Shown: piece after piece, positions 38,908-52,498 of the stretch
Layout: every line of letters starts with the position of its first letter
Numbering within the stretch: position 1 is the first letter of the stretch
Source: Cardinalis cardinalis
Lineage: Eukaryota; Chordata; Aves; Passeriformes; Cardinalidae
Direction: 5' to 3'
Assembly (NCBI GenBank): GCA_014549065.1
Contig: JACDOX010000044.1
Span: forward strand, 4,355,506-4,419,505
Length of the DNA: 64,000 nt
Program-made: the position numbers and the translations under genes
Notes under the pieces: model-generated
Database searches by the model: none
What the model was told of the DNA's origin: nothing
The model's input: the letters and a program-made list of their open reading frames with translations, nothing else

Positions 38908-41900
38908 NTTATGAACAGAAAATAGCTGTAAATTTATCTCCTTTCTCTCAGTTACCATTGGAAATCACAATATATTTTCAAGCCCAAATCCATGCATGCT
39001 TGTCAGATGGCTATAAGGAAGATTTTTCACACAATGCAGAATTTGAGACATTTTCAAAGCAGTCATTTGCTACTCACAATGTGTTACATTGAAGTTGCAT
39101 CTGTCTTACATATCTGTATCCCTCCTCTCTGACTGGAAGACTGAAATTTTCTCCACAGAGAAATTGTAAGAAATGAATAAACAACATGTTCCCATGACAG
39201 TAACCCCTGCTTATCAAGGAAAGTACTTCTGGTCCTACAGTTGCAATGGTAGTTTACTACTATAAATTCTAGGCTTTTGCAGAGACTTGGCACAAAGTAC
39301 CACTAAGATTTGAATCTGCATCATCTCACACTTGACTCACTGCCAAAAGCAAAATTTTTACCTGTGGCAAAAAGCAGTCTCAGGTCTAGGCAAAAGGAGC
39401 TGCAACAGAACTGCAGTGAGAATATGCAAATGCCATTTTGCAGTGTTTTACTCACTCCAGTGAGAATACTTTGGTGCCTTGTGCAAGACAAAGAGACCAA
39501 CCCACTCAAAGAAAAGAGTTCCTTTGCCAATTTGAAAGGTGCTCTAGTTATATATGAAAATTGTAGGATTGACTGAAGAAAAAAAATCGAAAGAGAACTC
39601 ATCTATTATTCTGTTAAATCCATTTTATGGCCTGCTCTTAACTCTGATTCATCTTGCCCAGGGACAAGTGTGTCTACAGCAATGAGTACTTTTAGCCAAG
39701 TGTATCATCACTGCCTGCAATCCTTTTCTTTACACACATTAAAAGCAGGCTTTTACATAAGTAACTAATTCACAGCCCTTTCCTCAGATACAAAGTCATA
39801 AGGCAGATGGATGGACATATGTACAAGCACTACTAACTGCTAATGGAGTCATTTGCACTCAACAACATGACACCAGCTTGGGATATTTTCTAGAAGAATT
39901 TATTTTTATAAATAAAACCTTGGCATCCTGAGACTGATATAATCCTGCTTTCATGCAACCTGTGTGAGACATTTAAAGGGACACTGGCATTCTCCTTTCA
40001 TCCCTCTCTGCTGAAATTTCAGTAATACCCTTCCATCACAAAACCCCCTATGCTGACACAGAAATTAACTATATGACTCTGAACTTCCAGACCCACTTTC
40101 CTTTTTTTTTTTTTCTTAACATGAGAGAACACACTCCTGAGAGAGGTATTTGGGTTTAACTCCAGAAAATCCCTATATTGTCCAAAATCAAATTGAAATG
40201 GAATGAGAGTAAATGAGCATGAAATGTAACAATGAAAGACCAAAGCATTAGAAGTCTTCCTCCCAAAGCTGTGTCTCCATATCAGGAATGGAAATGAGTA
40301 CATACCCATTCATGCTTTTTTTTTCAAGGTCCATCCCTATAGACATCAGAGTTTTCCATATACGTGGAAGGACTATAAATTCAGAGCTTCAGTAAGAGGA
40401 ACCAAGTCTCCATTAGGGAAAGAAAGACAGGTTCATGCTGGGGTCCTTCAAGAACTAAACTAGGCAGGTGGTGAAGTGATGCTGCAAGAAAGCAAACAGG
40501 GTGATCTCCTATTTAGAGCATTCACCAGGCAGATAGTTTCTGATTTTAGGTAATGGTGATGAGCTCTTTCCCAAGGGTTACCTGTAACAAAGCTCTGTTA
40601 AGGCTGTCAATGCATTAACAATCTTCACAGGAGTTGTCTTTGCCGTTGGCATGTAAAGCCTTCCCTTTGACAGGATCATTGCATCCTGTTCATATACTCA
40701 TTCAAAAGCTAAAAACTCTTTTCCAGGCTCCCATGTAAACATTTATAGATAGGTTTAAAGAGAATTTATTTTTTAAAATCCTTCTTTCATAAATATTTAG
40801 AGTTTTTTCAACATTTACCTAGCAGTATCAATAAATAAGTTAAATTACCTTCCCCCACAAAAAGAGATGATATACAAAATTTATAGTAGAACTTGAGCTT
40901 ATTTTTTCCATCCTTGACTTTTTAAAGATTGTTTACTTCTCCCAGATGAAGCCAATATATAACTACAGGGGGAAAAAAGTGCACAAGGAAAAGACTCTCT
41001 CAGCCATTGGGACTTTTTCACTGGCAATTCTCCTTGTGTTTTCATCTGTGAATTTTCTAAGGTAATGGCCAATCTGAAACCATGTGCTGAAATAACAATT
41101 TCATGATAAAACTAATCTTTCCAATAAACATCTCTCTGAAACACTCTACTATTCATTTTCAAAGAGCCAGAAGGATTATGATAGTGATTTGGATATCTAT
41201 TTTTTCTAAACTGCCTTCCAAGTCTTCCTTATTCTAATGTAATGCCCAGAGTCCTTAGCAAATATGAACTGCATCTAGAAGGGGAGAAAAAAAAACATAG
41301 CAAAAACAAATGTAACCTTAGAAATCAGCGATGTAAATAGGTTCATTTCTTGTACTAAAAAACCATTTGAAAACTAATCTACTGCATGTTCCTTCCTTTC
41401 AGAAAATGTAAATTGATCTTTCAGTTTGAATACCTGTCAAAGTACAGCCACTATAACGTTGTAAGTCATTTTGCCCATCAGCTGATAATGTCTGATATAC
41501 TGCAGAATCACACGTAGCTCCACAAGAACTGCTGGGCCAGTTTACTCCAAACCAGGGTAGGGGGAGTTCCTTCTTGGAGAATTTGGCAACAGCATGACTG
41601 AGGAATGCCTTTCTTCCAGCAGCACCACCCAAAGCGTTGTGTGAATACATCACAAGTAAAGGTGATTACATCAGTTGATGGAATTTCTCAAGTCCTTCCC
41701 TTCCCTTCCCCTTTCCATGCTCTTTCCTACAGGGAGGATATTACCAGCAGCTCTGAACCTAAGGATGGGTAAATTTGCTAAAAAGGATTTGAGAAGTCAC
41801 AGCCAGTGCTACTGGGACATTCTGGACAAAGTCACAATGGTGCTGCTATGCACAGACCCACCTCAAATACAATAACATTTAATATCCACTCTGAAGAAAC

Positions 41901-44900
41901 TGGATGGCACAATGGATTACTTTACCAAAAGGACTACTAAAAAAACCAACGCCTAGATATCCCTTTATTTCAACTACTTCATGTAAAAGGCCCATTCAAG
42001 GCTGTGGTTTATGCCAGTTTCAATAAAACACACACTATTGTGAAAAAAAGGCTTTTGGGGAGGCATGGAAGTACTGGCTATCTGCTGTCCTTTTAGCTTG
42101 TTTCTAAACTTAAGGTTTAGCACTCAGCCTACCCTATAATTTCATACATTTAATGTAAGTTTCTGGGGGATGTCACTTCCTAAATGGGACTCTTTTTCAG
42201 AAAATACTGAACAAAAGGAAAATTGCCTTGGATTTTAACGGAGCTGGGAATTCACTCGTTGAGCAGCAATTTTCCCCCAACTTTATTTTTGAAGTAATAT
42301 GTCTTGAAGAACCCTGGGGTGTGTGCTCCTTCCAGGAGTACTGGGAAAGGACAACATCTAGAAAGCAAGAGCAACTCATTTACTAAGTGTGCAGATCTCT
42401 GCTGAATACTCAAGATTACTTACAGATTTAGTGAAATTTTCAGACCATCACAGCAAGGTGAGAAAAGTCACAAAAATCCATTTTCCAGATTTAGAACCTT
42501 ATTTCTCATTTGCCTTTTATTCAGGAGCCACTCTTTCCCTCATAAGTGCATCATTTTTCCACAACACTTGCTACCTGTGAGAAATTACTTTCAGACTATT
42601 AACTGTCACTAAACACTTAATCTCAATTATTTGTTATTTCAGTGCAACTGGTCTGCTTAATTACTTGCTTCTGTCTTTTTGTGCCCTCAACAGATGGCTG
42701 AGCATACTCAAATCAAGAGAATAACCAAGTTGAAAAATAACAAAACCTTTCTTCTTTTTATTTTAGCCAAATAAAGAATGATTACATGCTTAAAATCACC
42801 ACTTTTTAAATATTTGTAGTTAAGTTACATGCTCACAAGACAGAGCTTTGCATGAGCTTGTCCTGTTCACAAAAGCAGATGCTCTGCATGCAAATCCTTT
42901 ATGCTGTGCTGAGGTTTTTCCTGTTTCCCAATACTACCTGTGAATCCTGAGCAGAAAGAGAAGCCCAGCAGGAAGCAAAGGGCAAGTTTTGGGGGCATCC
43001 TTTCTCAGGCAGGTGTAGAAAGCAACAGGTGGGATCTTTTAACCTTGAGGATGACAGAAGGAGCAAAGGAGTTGATCACAGCCTTGAAGATTAAACTTGC
43101 AGCCCTAGAAACCAAATCTCACAGGTGCTGTTTGGGTCTGAGCAGATGCTGCAGCTCCGGCTATAGCTCAGGCACAGATTTGTGTCACCACTCAGATACC
43201 CCTCAGTAGAGCAGAGAGCTGTTTGAAAGGACTAACATTACTCACTTCTCACAAAAAACCACCTAATTTTTCCATTTCTGTCTATGAATCTTTTATTGAG
43301 TGGTATTTAGGGGTCTGTAAGTTACCTGAACATCAAATTCCTTCCCCTTTGATGAGGGAATAGATGAGAGCTTCATAAGGGGTGGCTTCTCCTTTCCCAG
43401 ATATCACAAAGACCTCCTAAAAAGCATGCACAGTTTCTGTCAGACTGACAAAAATCCCATCCTACAGGACAAAACTAACAAGCAAAAAAGCTTTTAAAAA
43501 GAAACAAACAAAAATAAAAACCCACTCAAACCAATGAGGAAATAAAACATAAGTACTGGTGCTATTGCAATGAAAGGTTTGGGTGTGGACAAGCTACCAC
43601 TGCCCTGCATGGAAGTTTTAGGAATGGAATCTTTAGCTCTCAGTTGAATTGTATCCTGTCTCAAGTCAGTGAGGAATTCAACTATTCAGCCAGAGAGTTA
43701 TTCCATGAGGGTTGTGGGACTTTCCTCCCACTGCTCTGCTCAGGCTCCCTGTCCTCATGCACTCACTCACAGAAGTGATGCCAAGTGGGTATCACACGTT
43801 CTGTTTCATGAAATGCAACAACATTTTTTTCGCTATGTGCTTTTGCTTATTTGTTATTTTGTTATTTGTTTGTTATTACAAACGTCTAGCTTTTAGCCTG
43901 GTATTCTTTAGTCTTTGTCAGGTGCTCACTGCTTTTGCCAAATGCAGACCCAATTCCTTCAAGGAACACCCTTCTCCATCCTCTCCCCCCTTCTCCTTTC
44001 TCAATCACACCGAAACTAACATTGTCTCTAAGCTTCTCTCTGCTTTCAAACACAGTTTCACACTTTCTCTCTCAATTCTTTTACATGCTTGTCAATCCCA
44101 TTTGCTCCTCAGCGTGGATAAAACCAAACTGGCTTTGCTTAGAAACAACAGGCTTTTTTAGGAGTTATACTATTTCCTGAATATTGTTCCCATTTCCTGC
44201 AGACTGAATTGACTGCAAAAGGCATGCAGCTATTTTTAAATCTTCTCCTTTTTTTTCTCCCACATTCTCATCTGCTCCAGATTAAAACTCAAAGGGATTT
44301 CGAATAGATGCTTCCAGCTCATCATCCCAGTCCCTCATACTTTAATACCTCAGGTCATCTCCGTCAGGAGCTTGAAATGTTCCACATTACATGTACAAGT
44401 TTAACTTCTATCTCTCAAAAACTTCTCTTCCTGAAATTCTAAATATATTATCTCTGTTTCTCCTAAATCTCAAATTTCTCAGACACGGAGCCTGAAACCT
44501 CCCACTGGGAACAGAGCTCCCAAAGTTTTTTGAAATAAACCAGTTCCTTAGAGAGTGGGATTCATCAAGCAGATCATTAGTAAGGGAGTCTGTAAGATAT
44601 TTGGTTCCTCTAGCTGTGAGAGCATGGGTGCAATGCAGGTCTGGATGGTATGGCTAGCACCCCTTTCAGTGAAGAAAATGTGCTACTTCGTCAGTACCTC
44701 GACAGGCTCCAAGTCACACCTGGGCAACCCCAAAGCCCAGAAAACCAGCCTCAACATGGAATTCCTGCCAGGTGTGTACAGAATGTGTGTGCAGGTGTGC
44801 ATTTATGTACGGTACACACAAGGATGGCTGTGCATGACAGGGCTGTGCACAGGAATCAGAGTGAAGTCCAGTGAGTCAGCCCAGCAAGGTGTGCTGAAGG

Positions 44901-45166
44901 GGATGAAGGAGTGGAAGGAAATATCTATGCATTGAGTAGCAAAATGTAGGAGTTGATTTCTCCACACTTTTTCTATGTTTAAGTACTCAAAAATGGTGCC
45001 AGCACCTGCCTGTGCTTGCAGTCGTTTTCTCTCCATTCTTCTTAAAGAACTAAACAACCCTGTTGGCTGCTGAACTAAAATTCCATTTTCTCAAACCCTC
45101 TTCACTGCCTGCCAGTCCGTTAATACTTCCCAAGTATGACAAGAACTAACAAAACCTGGCTAGAGT
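38908..45166. other. Non-coding unique sequence free of ambiguous bases
   Basis: The bases are AT-rich and non-coding in appearance, with no recognised repeat. This stretch has no N, whereas N occurs every few hundred bases to its left. The 43712-44161 frame (149 codons) is hydrophobic at its start but matches nothing I know. Confidence 0.75.
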
Positions 45167-47118
45167 NGAGTTAGAGGGAGCAGAGTAATGGCCTCAGACA
45201 ATGCAGCCTCTCATTTGTCTTTACACAAAGTATTGTTAACCAAGCTTTGAGAGACCATGGGCTTTGAGACAATTTTTGAACACAGACTATTCTTCTGATA
45301 CTGGAAGAAAAAAACCTAAAGATTCTAATTTACATGAGCAAAGGCAAAGGGATTCTGAGCAAGGTGTATTTACAGCACCTTGTGTAAAAATCAAGGGGAA
45401 AAGGAACAGCTGGCAGAGAAAAGGAGATGTGCTGCTGCTTTAATCTAAAAGAGACCAGGAGTTGTTGGTGTGTTAGTTCCTTTCCTTTATGACTTCTCTC
45501 ACATTGACAGGAGGCTCAGGTCACCCTGCAAGCAGTGTTTGCTGCTCTGTGAAGGCAATGGTCCCCTCCTGATCCTTCCCAGCTGCCCAGCACTGGCCAG
45601 CAGCTCTACAGCAGTACCCTGGCATTACCTGCTCTGAGTAATAAGAGGAATAAGAGGCTACTTGATAGCATCTCACAAGCAGCAGATTAAAAGTGACCTG
45701 AACAATGGCCTATTATCAGGGAGATGATTTTTGTGGCCCTTTTTCCAGCATATATTAAGAAGATATAAATAAGAACAGAGCAGAGACTGATGTAATGCAG
45801 GACAGATCCACTAAAATCAGTGAAATGAAGCCAAATGCGATGGATTGAGGATCTGGCCCTTTTCCAGTGACTTTTCTTTTTGTTCATTTGCCTGTAAAAC
45901 AACTGCAACAAAAGGAAAANAGAACCTGAATACAGGTCAGCTGCCAAACTAATACAGACTTCCCATAAATGACTGGAAGGATTTACAGACATAATCTGTG
46001 TACAGCAGAACTCAGCATTGCCATGGAAACAATTACATTCAAGGAGCAAAATGCAATTGATACCATCCATTCGGAAAGCATTTAAAACTTGTTATGCACT
46101 TAGAGTACAAGGAAATTAGTTTGCTAATTAACACACTGTTCCCAGCCATTGTGATTTTTTTCTTTAGCGGTGAGAGTGGTATTTGCTGCTTTGCTTTCCC
46201 TCCTAATGCTACCTCCAACAAACACATTGAGCTTAAATACAATATTTCAACATTTGTTTCAAGTCACATAATGAAAGCCCAAACTGCAACTAGTCTTTAT
46301 CCTTTTCTTTTCAGCCAATGCCTCCAATAGATCCTTTTTAATCTCCCCTAATGTTTCTAATGTAATGAATCCCATATATAATGACATTATAATGGTTAGA
46401 AAGTGCTTATGCAAGCCTTCCCGAAAGAAATAGACTTCAGACTCTTTAAACAAAAAGCTCAAACAACAATAACAAACCTCCTCCAATAAAAACACCTTTT
46501 AATTAGCTGCAGTTCTCAGGGCTCTGCTTGATTACAAATTATGATTTCTAATATCCCAGTTCTGGTTTTGCATGAGGTCAGTCACTAATTTCCCCAAATT
46601 TGCAGCAGAAGAGCCATTTAATGACCCCAAATGACACCTAACATTTGGAAATTAAATGCTGCTTGCATTTTAATAGAAAAAATTCTCTTTCTTACGACAA
46701 TTTTAGCATAAGCTTCCAGAAACCAAGGGAGAGATTAATTGTGTGGATGATGCTCTCCCTTCGTGCCTCCAAGAAGAGGGACTTTGGTGTATCACACTTG
46801 CAAAATTCCAGCATAGCCAGTGAAAATACTTCAAGCCATGTAAATTCAGTGCTATCTGTAGCTCAGGAGATCTTGTTTCATTCCACTGTCCTGCAGGCAT
46901 CTAAGCAAGCCACTTAAAAGGGATATGCCTTTGCTTAAGTGTCTCCTTGAGCCACTTGACAGAGCTGAAACTCCAGAGAGCAATTCAGATCTCAGCTGGG
47001 CTCATTGGCTCTCTGGAGGTTCTTCTGTCTCTATTATCCACAGAGAGACTCCCACATGATTAACTTCTGTGATGGGGGCTAAGTCCAACCCAAAAGACCA
47101 CATTAGTGGAATAAATAA

Positions 47119-47175
47119 TACTGTCTCCCCTTCAGTTTGTGAGAAACTGAGGCTCTGAGAGATGCTGGGACCTGA
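47119..47175 (-). repeat. Degenerate MIR/L2-like fragment, antisense
   Basis: 'actgtctccccttcagtttg' then 'tgagaaactgaggctctgag' and 'agatg' follow the reverse MIR/L2 phrase (tatccccattttacagatga, gaaactgaggctcagagagg). Similarity fades after about 47175. Judged by eye. Confidence 0.38.
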
Positions 47176-50100
47176 GTTTTATTAAGCAAAGCAAAAGGAG
47201 CACATTTTTCCAAATCTCTCATCCCAATAAGTTTTGCAGGAATATAAGACCTGCTATCAGTCATTTAGTTACAAATACAGTTTTGGCACCAGCTGAAATG
47301 AAACCAAGTCCCAAACTACTTTTATTTCTTCTTTTTCAGACTGCCACATCCCGTCCTGGGCAGAACAGTCCGCAGCAGCTTTTTAATCTGTGTGCAAAGC
47401 AACAACATATTTCATTTCTTTCTTTCTCTCATGTCTCAGAGCTGCTGTCTGAGTGAGCATAAACCACTTCCAAGCTTCTCTCATTCATACACTGCTGAGC
47501 TGGAGACAGCTGCATTAGCCACATTGCCAACAAACAGCACCCTTAGGGACAAAAGCACCCTTCAATCCTAAATACTGGAGGTATCCTGTTAGAACAGCAC
47601 ACCTCCCAGCTAAAATTGCGTCCCATTCCTCATGGCAGGGAAAGAAGCACTGCCATGGGTCACTAAATACAACACTTTCAGGGGTACTAGTGGCCCCTTA
47701 ATGTGGCTGGAGTTGAATAAAATCCTCAGGTCTTCCCAAAAGTCCATTTTGCATAATGGAATCTAAAAAGCATATCTAAAGTTAAACCTACACCTAAGAG
47801 TTTTGCTGGACTGAGATTTTGGTGCTTAGAGCACTAAGGCAGTCTTTTAGCAATTCCCAAACCAATTTTAGCTACTAGCTTCTANGAAATGAGCCAAACT
47901 AAAATCCAAAACAACAACCAGCATAAAAAAGAAAAGTTCACTTGCTGCACTTTGCTGTACCACAAAGCCATAATCATCAAGGCAGCTTTCAGGGTTAGAC
48001 TAAAAGACAGGAAAGCAAATCAAGTTCCTGACCTGCACAAAATCCCCTTTTGATAAGAACTGTTTGCAGAATCAGGACTCAAGGCTAAAGAAATGCAGCT
48101 ATTCAGTCTTAAAACCATAAACTTTCAAATAGCAAATAGAACTACAAGTAATCCTGCAATGTCTAACCATAAGATTACAGATTAGAAGCTCTGCACCACA
48201 CATGTGATTCTGCTTTGAAGAGTCAGAAAAGGTGGACTGAAAGTAGCCTAATAATTTTTCTTTTACCCCTGCCAGACTGCAGGAAAAGACAAGGATGACC
48301 TCCCACAGATTAATTTCAGAGAATGGAGGAAAACATATAAAATCTTCATTTTCTGATTCATTTTGAATGTTACAGAAAATGAAGCCTGCCTCACAGAGAG
48401 CCCTGCTGGCNATACATGGTTAATGACCATATCCTGACTGTCAGCTCCTCACTATAACTTGGTTGTTCTGGCTTGGTCTCAAATTTATTCCAAGATCCCA
48501 AAAGCATCATCTCCCATGGGGGACATTAAATGCAGTTCTCCATCCATCATGCTCCTAACCAAACAAAAATAAACAAATGAAAAAAGTCCTGAACAAACCA
48601 CCACCCCAACAGCCCCAGAACAGCCATATTATCCTTCTGCTGAGATCCTGTTCTCTGAAAGACAAAGTTTTAGCTGATCATAAAGCATTAGTTATGATCC
48701 TGTAACTCTCACCCTACACGAAAAACTCTTGAAGAAGACTAGAGCATATTTGCAATATATTGTGTCTCTCTTTGGGAGTCAAATGCTTCTCAGAGGTAAC
48801 TTAATCACCAATTGTCCATAAACCTGGTGTCAAGCATTGCCACTCAATTTAATTTACTTGCCTACAAAGACTGCCTTCCTGGGGATATCAATATGCAAGA
48901 TTGNAAACAGCTGGTGAAACCAGAGGAAAAAAATAGACAGAATGAGAGTACATTAGGTGTTTAACTTGCTTATGAAATACGCTCATTGTAACTACCCAGG
49001 GAAGGCACAAACCCCAAACGTGGAAGCAGACCTAAAAGAGAAAACAGCTAATACAGGAAAAGAAGGGATGCATTTAATGCCTCAGCAGCTTGACCTTTAC
49101 AGTGGAATAACCACAAAGCACAATATCTTGCCTCAGGGAAGAAATAACGTGAGCTCTAAGCACAACCCAATACTCTGACCAGGAGCCCGATGACTCTTAT
49201 ATGCTAGAAGGCTGAAAAGGCCATTACAGGTCAACCAAAAAGTCACTGAAATGTTTACATTTGACCTTGCCCTTGGGCTTACTTGCAGCTATGGAGCCTG
49301 AATATTTATTTCTATGTATTCAGTAGCCTAGAAAAAAAAAAATTCCTTGCTTCCATCAGTCTTATAATTGGCTGCAGCATATCCCAGAAAGGCTGCACTA
49401 TGGGCTGCTCACTCCACATATCCCTGCCAGTGACAGCTGCCCAAACAACTCAAGGGGAAGCACAGCCATCCAAACTCAGTGCCCTGGTCAGGGAATTTGC
49501 AACTCACCAGCTCTGTGGATTTCCCATCATAGGACAGAGGCAGGGAAAGGATGCAGGAGCACAGATTTTTTATAATTTTCTTCTCTCCCAAGGCAGAATT
49601 ATTTAGAGACTTGGAGCAGGGGCAGCTCCAGCTAGTGCTTTTAGTTCATCTGTAAAGCATGTTCTGTGTTCCTCTGCGAAGACTAAATTAATGCCAATGT
49701 GTCAAGCCTGCAGCAGCTCTTATTGAAAAGCTTCAAGGAAGGAGTCCTAAACTTTAAGGACAGAGAAATCATCAGTGGCACCAAGAGAAGCTCCACCAGC
49801 CATTTCAATTCCCCCTTCACAGCTGCAATATGGTGCAAAACACACAGCTGTTGTGCTCCTTACCAGTGTAAGGAAGAACTTCCTGTTCTGACAATGGAAT
49901 TTGACAGGAAGGCTGAGCTGCACTCATGGAGCCTGGCACAGGACAAGGATGGGCCAGTTCTGCAAAGGGCACATGGCAGCAGAGTGTCTCTAGGGTATGG
50001 AGGAGCTAGAAAAAGTTGAAGCACAACACTAAAAACATAACATGCCACCTGCATTCTTAGGACAGGACCCAGGTTGACGGGTGGTGACTATTCTGCTCTC

Positions 50101-52468
50101 TCCTCAGCATTTTAGAAGAGATAAAATTTTTAGTACAAAAAGCATCTGAGAAAGGTTTTACTCAATTCCAGGAGGTGAAGAGATTGAGCTGACACCTGGG
50201 GAGAGTGTGTTCAGGTCTCCACAGCCTTCTTGAGCTGCAGGAAGCAGTCCACCCCCAGTCTAGTTCTCAGTGGTGCAACTGGACATGCAACTGAGTTTTC
50301 AAAATTATCTGTGTTCTCTTACCTAAAATTCAGATGCTGAACCTCAGGTATCTACTTAGGCTCCCTCTAAGGTCAATGAAGAAACAAGACAGGGGCATCC
50401 CCCATCCTCAGACTGTTGCTACACACATATTATGGCCGATCAGCACAATTTTCAAGGCACCAAATTGACTTGCAAGCCTCAGTATCAGGAGTATCAGGGA
50501 CATTTTACAAGGTGCTTCAGAAAACAGCTCTCAAAGTAAAAATTTTTCTCCTAGCTGGAGTCTGGCCAGCTTGATGTCCTCTACATGGCAGGAAGTCCAA
50601 GGGCAGAGTGTCCTATCCCAGGTAGCTAGTGAATTAATTACTCTACAGAGAGAAAGTAGCATTTATTCCTGAGGTACCCTGGGTTTTCATTCCATTCCCA
50701 TAATCTCAGTATTCATACAGTCACAGAGCTTCACACAAAAGGGACAAGAGTGGTTTAAACACAGGTCAGTGCTTTGTCTGCCACTAATCACTGCTCCTTG
50801 TTTCACTGAAGAAAGAAGACATCTTTACAATGAGACTTCTGGAATAAGTAGAAAAGTCTCACAATATTAACAGTTTCAAGATGTGATAGGAATACAATTT
50901 CTTCAGCATTTAAGCCACAGAATACTCTATCCATGAGTGGGATGAATGGCAGGAAATACATGATGAGATAAGTCTGANGATAGTCAAAGTTAGAAGGTGT
51001 GTAATTATCACAATTATCAAGTTGGAGACAGCAGGATGGAAATGGGCAACTCTGCTTAACTGGACCCCATCTCTTACCACCCATATTCTGAGTTAAAAAG
51101 CCAACCTGATCTGCCAGGGTATTGCTAAACTAATGCACATCTGGCTCTTGAATATTTGAAAACAACCATTTCTCGTATTATCAGCTATTGATTGCTCCTT
51201 TCCAGAAAGTAGTTTGGTATCTCAAGGCACACATCTGCTGAATTAATATTTTAACTTGCTTAAATGCAATCATAATCTTTTTACACAGGGGAAGGGCCCT
51301 TTCCTAGCCCTGTACACTGAGATCATGAAAGCCATCTATGCACAAGAGTACAACAGTGTCTGCACTCAGCCAGTGTCCTTCTCCACCTCCTCTTTAACTG
51401 TTTGAACTGAAACCATACCCTCTCAGCCAAAAACTATTGCACTTTCTTTGAAAGACTCAAAATATCTGTTCTATGAATCCTAATATTCATGATTAACAGG
51501 TATCTTCAGTTATTTTTTAATAATTTTAGTTACTAATTCAGAGAGGTGCAATTGAAAACTGAAACATACAACGCAAGCCATAGTTAAGGGATTAGAAGCT
51601 ATCAAACATATGAAACCAAGGAAGAAACCTTAGGATTTAGGTCTCACTCCTGCTAGTCAGGATAGTGTGTTTGGCAACAGAAATTGCCCTGTCCTTCAAG
51701 AAGAATTCTTATGATTCTATCAGAAGCAGAAAGGAATAAAATATCATGACAGCCCCTCTACATCTCCAGAAACATTAATTCGAGGTCTGGCCTTGGTTTA
51801 GGACTATCCTCGGTTGTATCCCTGCATCAAGTTTTTGTTTACCCGAATGTTCTTGAAACTCCTTCATTGACTTTTGTCTTTTCTTCCATGTGATGCCATA
51901 TGACCATGAACAGAGTCCACTGATATTTAAAGATCTTTCTTCCTCCTCATCATTTATTACTTGTTCAGTGAAAAAAATATATTCTTGGCTCTGTGAAGTA
52001 ATGAATCCTTCACATTCCTGTAAAATAAAACAAGAGCTTCGGTAGTACTTCTGGCTGCTCCCTAAATTTCACTACCGGAGCCCATCTTTTATTCCTCTTC
52101 ACATAAATCACCCAGCTGATGACCGAACACACACTGAAGAGCAAACGGGAGATATTACCACAAGCTTCCCTGCAAGCTGCCTGCAGCTTGGATCAACTCT
52201 CAATGTTAGCTCACAAGTAACTTCTGATAAAAGAAAATTCAAACCTACTGCCACCTTTAGAGGTGCAAACACTNTCCACTAGCCTTAGTTGCATCACAGC
52301 AAACTTTGCCCATTAAAGCAGTGTTGGGAGACCTTTCAACACTCACTACCCCAAACTATTCAAATTGTCAGAAGACCCTCACAATCTGTATAGATGTCTC
52401 TCAAAACCCATCTCTAATCCAGCAAGCCTTGTAAAGGGCACTCTGTCTCTTCTCTCCCCTTGGGCTGG

Positions 52469-52498
52469 GCTCTGGTGGGATCAGCTCTGGTGGGCNCA
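52469..52498. repeat. 15-bp tandem duplication
   Basis: The unit gctctggtgggatca at 52469-52483 is followed by gctctggtgggcnca at 52484-52498, with one visible difference and one ambiguous base. It lies in a locally GC-rich patch. Confidence 0.85.

Noticed and set aside
43712..44161. 149-codon frame with a hydrophobic stretch
   Set aside because: The hydrophobicity comes from T-rich DNA (ttgttattttgttatttg); no family resemblance.
44772..44819. Inverted repeat gtgtgtac / gtacacac
   Set aside because: Only 8 bp with a 32-base loop in a GT-rich stretch; expected by chance.
51700..51730. Possible CR1 tail (attcttatgattctat)
   Set aside because: No CR1-like sequence upstream beyond this short string.
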